Shown here one piece after another: positions 59,297-64,000 of a DNA stretch of 64,000 nt; positions within the stretch are counted from its first letter, which is position 1, and each line of letters opens with the position of its first letter. The translations under genes and the position numbers were made by a program. Under the pieces are notes generated by a model. That model was not told the DNA's origin and ran no database searches. It saw only the letters and a list, made by a program, of their open reading frames with translations. This DNA comes from Blastococcus capsensis. GTDB taxonomy: Bacteria > Actinomycetota > Actinomycetes > Mycobacteriales > Geodermatophilaceae. The DNA lies in contig NZ_JASNNW010000001.1 of the NCBI RefSeq assembly GCF_030165005.1, positions 124,001 to 188,000 of the forward strand. The letters run 5' to 3'.

Positions 59297-59821
59297 ATGC
59301 GGACGACGGGCAGCCGAGAGGTCTACCGGAACTCCTGGATCCGGGTCCGAGAGGACACCATCGAGCTCGCGGACGGTTCGACCGGGCTGTACGGCGTGGT
59401 GGAGAAGGCCGACTTCGCGCTGGTCATGCCCGCGGAGAACGGCGGGTTCTGGCTGGTCGAGCAGTACCGCTACCCGCTGGGCCGTCGCTCCTGGGAGTTC
59501 CCGCAGGGGACGTGGGGCGCCGGCAAGAGCGGCTCGGCCGAAGACCTCGCCCGGGCGGAGCTGGCCGAGGAGACCGGACTGCGCGCTGCTGGTCTGGCGC
59601 ATCTCGGGCGGCTGGACCTGGCGTCCGGGCTCATGACGCAGCGGTTCGACGTCTGGGTGGCCACGGACCTGACCCCCGGCCCCACGGCGCGGGAGGCCAC
59701 CGAGTCGGACATGCAGGCGGCGTTCGTGCCCGAGAGCGAGCTGCGCCGGATGATCCGCGGCGGCCGGATCACCGACAGTCCCTCACTGGCCGCCTACAGC
59801 CTGCTCCTCCTGGCGCAGTGA
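59297..59821 (+). CDS. NUDIX hydrolase, ADP-ribose pyrophosphatase-like
   Basis: The 174-residue protein has the NUDIX fold with box GTWGAGKSGSAEDLARAELA followed by EETG. The metal-binding EExG is intact, but the Arg of the canonical REL is Ala here. The preceding FALVMPAENGGFWLVEQYRY resembles ADP-ribose pyrophosphatases. It starts 27 nt from the divergent DUF1992 gene. Confidence 0.87.
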   Translation: MRTTGSREVYRNSWIRVREDTIELADGSTGLYGVVEKADFALVMPAENGGFWLVEQYRYPLGRRSWEFPQGTWGAGKSGSAEDLARAELAEETGLRAAGLAHLGRLDLASGLMTQRFDVWVATDLTPGPTAREATESDMQAAFVPESELRRMIRGGRITDSPSLAAYSLLLLAQ

Positions 59822-59930
59822 CCAGGGACGTACGACTCGTCCCACACGCTGCGCAGCGACCGGCCCACGATCGGGTGGGACGTCCGGCCACCGGGGTGCG
59901 CGGGCGGGGACGACCCAGCAGGCTGTCCGG

Positions 59931-60941
59931 GTGCCGCTCTCCGTCCCGGGTCTGCCCGCGCTGCCGCCGGAGCTGGCCGGGCCGGTCGCGGTGGAGCTGG
60001 CCAAACCGGTGCACACCATCCCACCGCCGGGGGCGCTGCCCGGCGGCTGCCGCTACGAACCCAAGTGGGACGGCTACCGCCTGGTCATCGTGCGGGACGG
60101 CAGCTCCACCCGGCTGTGGTCGAAACAGGGCCGGGACCTGACCGACCGCTTCCCCGACGTCGCGGCCGCCGCGCTCGCGCAGGTGCCCGCGGGCTCGGTG
60201 ATCGACGGCGAAGTCGTCATCTGGAACGGCGACCGGCTGGACTTCGGTCTGCTGCAGCGCCGCATGGTCACCTCCGCCGCCCGGATCGCCGCCCAGGCCG
60301 CCGCCACCCCCGCCTCCTACGTCGCCTTCGACCTGCTCGCCGCGGGCGGTCAGGATCTCCGCGGCCGAACCCTCGGCCGGCGCCGCGCCGTCCTCGACGA
60401 ACTGGCCGGCCGCTGGACCCCACCCCTGCAGCTCTCCCCGGTGACGGCGGACCCCACCGAGGCACGGCAGTGGTTCGACGACTTCCGCACCGCCGGGGTC
60501 GAAGGGCTGGTGGTCAAGGGGGCGGCCAGCCGCTACGCCCCCGGCCGTCGGGAGTGGCTCAAGGTGAAGAGCTGGGAGAGCACCGAGGTGCTCGCCGGCG
60601 GTGTCATCGGACCGCTCGAGCGACCGAGCCAGCTGGTCGCGGGCCGATACCGCGACGGCGAGCTGGTCGTGGTCGGCCGGACCAGCCCGCTGTCCCCCCG
60701 GCAGGCGGCCGAGCTGGCGGCCGTGCTGCGGCCGGCGGCGGCCGACCACCCCTGGCCCGACCGCATCGGCACGGGCAGGTTCGGCGGCGGGCGGCTGTCC
60801 GTGCCGCTCATCCGCGTGGAGCCCTCCGTCGTCGTCGAGATCAGCGCCGACACTGCCCTCCAGGCCGGGGTCTTCCGCCACCCGTTGCGCTTCCTCCGCA
60901 CCCGCCCCGACCTGCGCCCCGAGGATCTGCCCCCGATCTGA
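59931..60941 (+). CDS. ATP-dependent DNA ligase (LigC-like)
   Basis: The 336-residue protein has the adenylated lysine motif EPKWDGYR at about 44-51, DGEVVIW, YVAFDLLA, GLVVKG, and an OB-fold with EWLKVKSW. The size fits the short actinobacterial ligases that act in end joining or repair. No Ku gene is seen in the window. The GTG start lacks a strong ribosome binding site. It is followed by a stem-loop. Confidence 0.88.
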   Translation: MPLSVPGLPALPPELAGPVAVELAKPVHTIPPPGALPGGCRYEPKWDGYRLVIVRDGSSTRLWSKQGRDLTDRFPDVAAAALAQVPAGSVIDGEVVIWNGDRLDFGLLQRRMVTSAARIAAQAAATPASYVAFDLLAAGGQDLRGRTLGRRRAVLDELAGRWTPPLQLSPVTADPTEARQWFDDFRTAGVEGLVVKGAASRYAPGRREWLKVKSWESTEVLAGGVIGPLERPSQLVAGRYRDGELVVVGRTSPLSPRQAAELAAVLRPAAADHPWPDRIGTGRFGGGRLSVPLIRVEPSVVVEISADTALQAGVFRHPLRFLRTRPDLRPEDLPPI

Positions 60942-60964
60942 GGTCGACCCGCCGCCTGTCCACC

Positions 60965-60993
60965 CCCGGAGGAGTGACCAGGGGTCCTCCGGG
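60965..60993 (+). terminator. Stem-loop downstream of the ligase
   Basis: Perfect 9-nt arms (CCCGGAGGA and TCCTCCGGG) are separated by 11 nt, 23 nt past the ligase stop. There is no T-tract. It could be a terminator before the GGDEF gene that starts 26 nt later. Confidence 0.5.
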
Positions 60994-61019
60994 AGCCCGA
61001 TCCGGCCGATGGAAGCGGC

Positions 61020-62867
61020 GTGACCTCTTCCACGACGCCGGCACCGGTCAGCGCACGCGCCGCCTGGTGGCACGCGGGCGTGGTCGTGCTCGTGGCCGCG
61101 GTGGTCGTGACCGCCGTCCCCCTCGGCCCGGCGCGTCCGGCGGCCGAGATCGTGATCTTCCTGCTCGGTGTCGCCGGCACGGTCACCGCCCTCCGCCGCC
61201 ATCGGACGCCGCAGGTCCTCGCCTGGCGGGCGCTGACCACCTGCCTGGCCCTCTTCGCGGCCAGCTGCGCCGTCGAGGTCCCCGCGCTGGCGGGCGTCCT
61301 GCCCGGCGTCTTCGGGCCCCTGGAGTCCGCTTTCGACATCGCCGCCTACGCCGCTGTCGTCGTCGCGGCGATCGGCGTGCTGCGCGGCGGCCGGCGCTCC
61401 CGCGACCTGGCCGCCTGGGCGGACACCGCCACGCTGCTGCTCGCCGGGGCCCTGGCCGTCCTGGCCCTCCGTGGTGACGAGCACGCCGGAGTCAGCCGGC
61501 ACGTCGAGATGGGCATCGGCACGCCGTTGGTCACCGTCGTGCTGCTCATCGTCTGCGTCCCGCTGGCCATGGGGCGCGGCCGCCGCTCGGTCAGCTCCCT
61601 GGCCCTGCTCGCCGCCGGGATCCTGACCGTTGCCGGCTACAGCGGCCGGATCGTGCTCGGCCCGATGCGCGAGTCGGTCTTCCTCGATCCGCTGCCGCTG
61701 CTCGCCGTCGCCGCGATCACCCTCGCCGGGCGGCACCCCGCGGTCACCATGGGCCGCCGGCCGGACTCGGACCAGGACGCGGCGTCGAGCCGCGTACTGG
61801 GACTGGGTGCCGCGTTGCTGATCAGCCCCGCGCTCCTGCTGCTCTGGAGCATCGGCCACGGGGGCGTCGGCTACGTCCTCGGCGCGGGTAGTTCCCTGCT
61901 CACCGGCCTGGCGCTGTGGCGGCTGCTCGCGCTCAACCGCGAGCGGGAACGCGTCCGCGCCGCGCTGGCCGCCAGCGAGTCGCGGATGCAACTGCTGCTG
62001 GCCAACGCCGCCGACGTCATCGCGATCATCGACAACACCGGTGCCATTTCCTACATGAGCCCCGCGGCGGAGTCGCTGCTCGGCCGCCCCGGCAGCGAGT
62101 ACATCGGGCGGGCGGCCATCGAGCTCGCCGATCCGCGCGACCAGGCCCGGCTCCGTGCCGCGGTCGCCGAGGCGGGCGCAGCGGGGACCGAGGCCACCGG
62201 CTTCGTCGACACCGACATCCGCATCGAGCACAGCGCCGGCGGCAGCCGGTGGGTCGAGGCGCGGATCAGCGGCAAGGTGGACGCCGTCGGGCTCCACGGG
62301 TGGGTGGTCAACCTGCGCGAGGTGACCGACCGGAAGCTCTTCGAGCAGGAGCTGCGTCGCCAGGCCACCACCGACCCGCTGACCGGGTTGCTCAACCGGG
62401 CGGCGTTCAACGAGCGGCTGACCGAGGCCACCGCCGCCATCGACGCCGGCTCGCCGCCCGCGGTGCTCTTCGTCGACGTCGACGACTTCAAGTCGGTCAA
62501 CGACACCCTCGGTCACGCCGCCGGCGACGAGCTGCTGCTCACCGTCGCCGCCCGGCTCTCCGCCGACGTGCGGGGCGGCGACGTCGTCGCGCGGCTCGGC
62601 GGCGACGAGTTCGCCCTCCTGCTGTCCGACGCCGACGGCGGCCGCATCCGCGACGTCTCCGACCGGCTGCTCGCCGCCCTGCGCGAGCCGGTGGAGCTGG
62701 CCGGCCGGCCGGTGACGGTGACCGCCAGCATCGGCGGTGCGCTCGCCGAGCCCGGCTGCACCGCCGAGCGGTTGCTGCACCGCGCCGACACCGCCATGTA
62801 CGCCGCCAAGCGGGCGGGCAAGGACTCCCGCGCCCTGCTCGGCACCGCGGAGGCCGCGCTCCTCTGA
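61020..62867 (+). CDS. Membrane-bound PAS-GGDEF diguanylate cyclase
   Basis: The 615-residue protein has about eight to nine N-terminal membrane segments (MASE-like, residues about 15-300). A PAS domain covers about 320-440 (LLLANAADVIAIIDNTGAIS), followed by a GGDEF domain with ARLGGDEFAL. An RxxD inhibitory site (RGGD) lies exactly five residues before GGDEF, so product feedback inhibition is likely. It makes cyclic di-GMP in response to a membrane or small-ligand signal. It is the third c-di-GMP enzyme in the window. Confidence 0.92.
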   Translation: MTSSTTPAPVSARAAWWHAGVVVLVAAVVVTAVPLGPARPAAEIVIFLLGVAGTVTALRRHRTPQVLAWRALTTCLALFAASCAVEVPALAGVLPGVFGPLESAFDIAAYAAVVVAAIGVLRGGRRSRDLAAWADTATLLLAGALAVLALRGDEHAGVSRHVEMGIGTPLVTVVLLIVCVPLAMGRGRRSVSSLALLAAGILTVAGYSGRIVLGPMRESVFLDPLPLLAVAAITLAGRHPAVTMGRRPDSDQDAASSRVLGLGAALLISPALLLLWSIGHGGVGYVLGAGSSLLTGLALWRLLALNRERERVRAALAASESRMQLLLANAADVIAIIDNTGAISYMSPAAESLLGRPGSEYIGRAAIELADPRDQARLRAAVAEAGAAGTEATGFVDTDIRIEHSAGGSRWVEARISGKVDAVGLHGWVVNLREVTDRKLFEQELRRQATTDPLTGLLNRAAFNERLTEATAAIDAGSPPAVLFVDVDDFKSVNDTLGHAAGDELLLTVAARLSADVRGGDVVARLGGDEFALLLSDADGGRIRDVSDRLLAALREPVELAGRPVTVTASIGGALAEPGCTAERLLHRADTAMYAAKRAGKDSRALLGTAEAALL

Positions 62868-62889
62868 ACCCGGCCGCGACGCAGGCCGG

Positions 62890-63414
62890 TCAGGGCTGCT
62901 GCGGCACCCGGCCCAGCCCCACCAGCAGCCGCCGCAGCAGCGCGGCCAGCTGCTCCCGGTCGTCGAACGGCAGCGCATCCAGCAACCGCCGTTCGGTGTC
63001 CAGGTGATCGGGCAGGGCCGCGTCGAGGGCGGCCCGCCCCGCGTCGGTCAGCGTGACGACGACGGCTCGCCCGTCGGCCGCGCTGCGCTCGCGCGTGATC
63101 AGCCCGCGCTCCTCGAGCCGGTCCAGCCGCTGGGTGATCGCCCCCGAGGTGACCAGCGCCGTCCGCATCAGCGCCGTCGGGGTGAGCTGGTACGGACGCC
63201 CCGCCCGGCGCAGCGCCGCCAGCACGTCGAAGGACGGCGCGTCCAGACCGTGCCGGGCGAACGTGGTCCGCTGCGCGAGGTGGACCTCCCGCTGGAGCTG
63301 GGTGATCCGGCCGATGACCCCCATCGGCGAGCAGTCGAGGTCCGGACGCTCCCGAGCCCACTGCTCCAGGATCAGGTCGACGGCGTCCTCCACGTCGCTC
63401 ACCGTAGTGGCCAC
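62890..63414 (-). CDS. MarR-family transcriptional regulator
   Basis: The protein of about 174 residues has an N-terminal helical extension (DAVDLILEQWARERPDLD), then the MarR winged helix (APSFDVLAALRRAGRPYQLT; ALMRTALVTSGAITQRLDRL; GLITRERSAADGRAVVVTLT). The start could be the GTG at 63414, with GGAG five nt upstream, or that at 63420. Its target is unknown. Confidence 0.88.
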   Translation of the reverse strand: MATTVSDVEDAVDLILEQWARERPDLDCSPMGVIGRITQLQREVHLAQRTTFARHGLDAPSFDVLAALRRAGRPYQLTPTALMRTALVTSGAITQRLDRLEERGLITRERSAADGRAVVVTLTDAGRAALDAALPDHLDTERRLLDALPFDDREQLAALLRRLLVGLGRVPQQP

Positions 63415-63436
63415 CGTCACTCCGGCAGCTGGAGCG

Positions 63437-63670
63437 TCAGCGCAGCCGGGTGCTGAGGCGGACGGTGAGCCCGGGCCACCCCGGCAGGAGGCCGGCGTCG
63501 TCCCCCAGCTTGCGCGCCGGCCACAGCCCCATGCCGCCGCGGGAGAGGTCGGGGCCGTGGGCGGGCCGGAACCCGGCGAACGGGACGTCCAGCCCCCGAC
63601 CGCGGTCGGTGACGGTGCACACGAGCCGGTCACCGGAGACCCACAGGCAAGCCGACACCCTCGTCGCCGG
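63437..63670 (-). pseudogene. C-terminal fragment of an RsbW-like kinase/ATPase
   Basis: The end of the frame reads VTDRGRGLDVPFAGFRPAHG, then LSRGGMGLWPARKLGD and TVRLSTRLR, which match the ATP-lid half of actinobacterial anti-sigma regulatory ATPases. The upstream half in the same frame (about 63670-63994) does not resemble the family and several frame changes would be needed. The stretch 63671-64000 therefore shows no gene I can support. It is probably a decayed gene, possibly cut by the window edge. Confidence 0.45.
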
Positions 63671-64000
63671 AGCCGACCACGGCGGCGAGGTGCCGGCTGC
63701 GGGCGACGGGGCGAGCGGCTGCACGGTGGCGCGCCGGCCGACGTCGTCCGCCCTCCGCCACCTGAGCCATCCAGCCCCTGCGCGCGTTCCTCCAGCGATC
63801 CTGCAGACCGGCGGGTCGGACGCCGGCTGGTCGAACATCGTGCGCCACCAGGTCCGCCACCGTGTCGGCAGGGCGCCGGGTGCGGTACCGCGCGGCGATG
63901 TTCCACGTGCACCACCGGCCCCGTCCGGACGCCGCTGCCGGCTCCCCGTCCGCGGCGCGAACCGGGGGCGGCGAAGCACCCGCCCCGCCGCCACCGGCCC

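Overview
The window comes from a high-GC actinobacterium, most likely a member of the Geodermatophilaceae (Blastococcus/Geodermatophilus/Modestobacter type). The evidence is very high GC throughout, many GTG starts and start/stop overlaps, actinobacterial rRNA leader signals and a Streptomyces-like S4 protein. This placement is an inference from style and protein content, not from a database search. The left edge holds the 5' half of a 16S rRNA gene on the minus strand, so an rrn operon reads out of the window to the left.

Region by region: 0-1 kb, 16S rRNA with leader and promoter. 1.1-5.1 kb, AlkB-type repair dioxygenase, RecQ helicase fused to a phosphoribosyltransferase-like tail, and a PHP phosphoesterase. 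5.1-7.2 kb, carbamate kinase plus a ring-opening amidohydrolase (barbiturase/cyanuric acid hydrolase family). 7.2-15.2 kb, soluble MCP/Cache receptor, solitary TctC-type lipoprotein, SpoIIE phosphatase, KptA, an S4 gene without an ordinary start, and an ECF sigma factor with a putative anti-sigma factor. 15.2-24.8 kb, DUF1116 protein plus FdrA, an NCS2 nucleobase permease, and a three-subunit molybdenum hydroxylase with a CoxG-like protein. 24.8-36.5 kb, mixed genes and debris: broken VapBC, phosphatase, three gene fragments, SDR, serine hydrolase, c-di-GMP enzymes, and a MarR-controlled ABC exporter. 36.7-53.2 kb, a large carboxylate catabolic island around a GntR regulator, with a TctABC transporter, CoA-transferase, hydratases, aldolase, glycerate kinase, GlcD-type oxidase and an AceE-like E1. 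53.2-58.2 kb, two decayed genes and hydantoinase/oxoprolinase HyuAB. 58.3-64 kb, DUF1992, NUDIX, ATP-dependent DNA ligase, PAS-GGDEF, MarR and a fragment of a kinase-like ATPase.

The most interesting system is a dispersed pyrimidine-catabolism regulon. Five sites with the core TYAGCGNTGARRTA lie just upstream of carbamate kinase/barbiturase, fdrA/DUF1116, the permease, the molybdenum hydroxylase and hyuAB. They occur nowhere else that I noticed. Together the genes suggest uracil uptake, Mo-dependent oxidation to barbiturate and ring opening to ureidomalonate. A phosphorolytic carbamoyl transfer (FdrA/DUF1116, by analogy with oxalurate breakdown) would follow, and carbamate kinase would then make ATP from carbamoyl phosphate. 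That energy-conserving end of oxidative pyrimidine degradation is my inference; it rests on gene families and the shared operator, not on experiment.

The 36.7-53.2 kb island looks like a second self-contained pathway for an imported carboxylate. It has a divergent GntR promoter carrying a perfect TTGT-N2-ACAA operator. Its substrate cannot be read from sequence alone.
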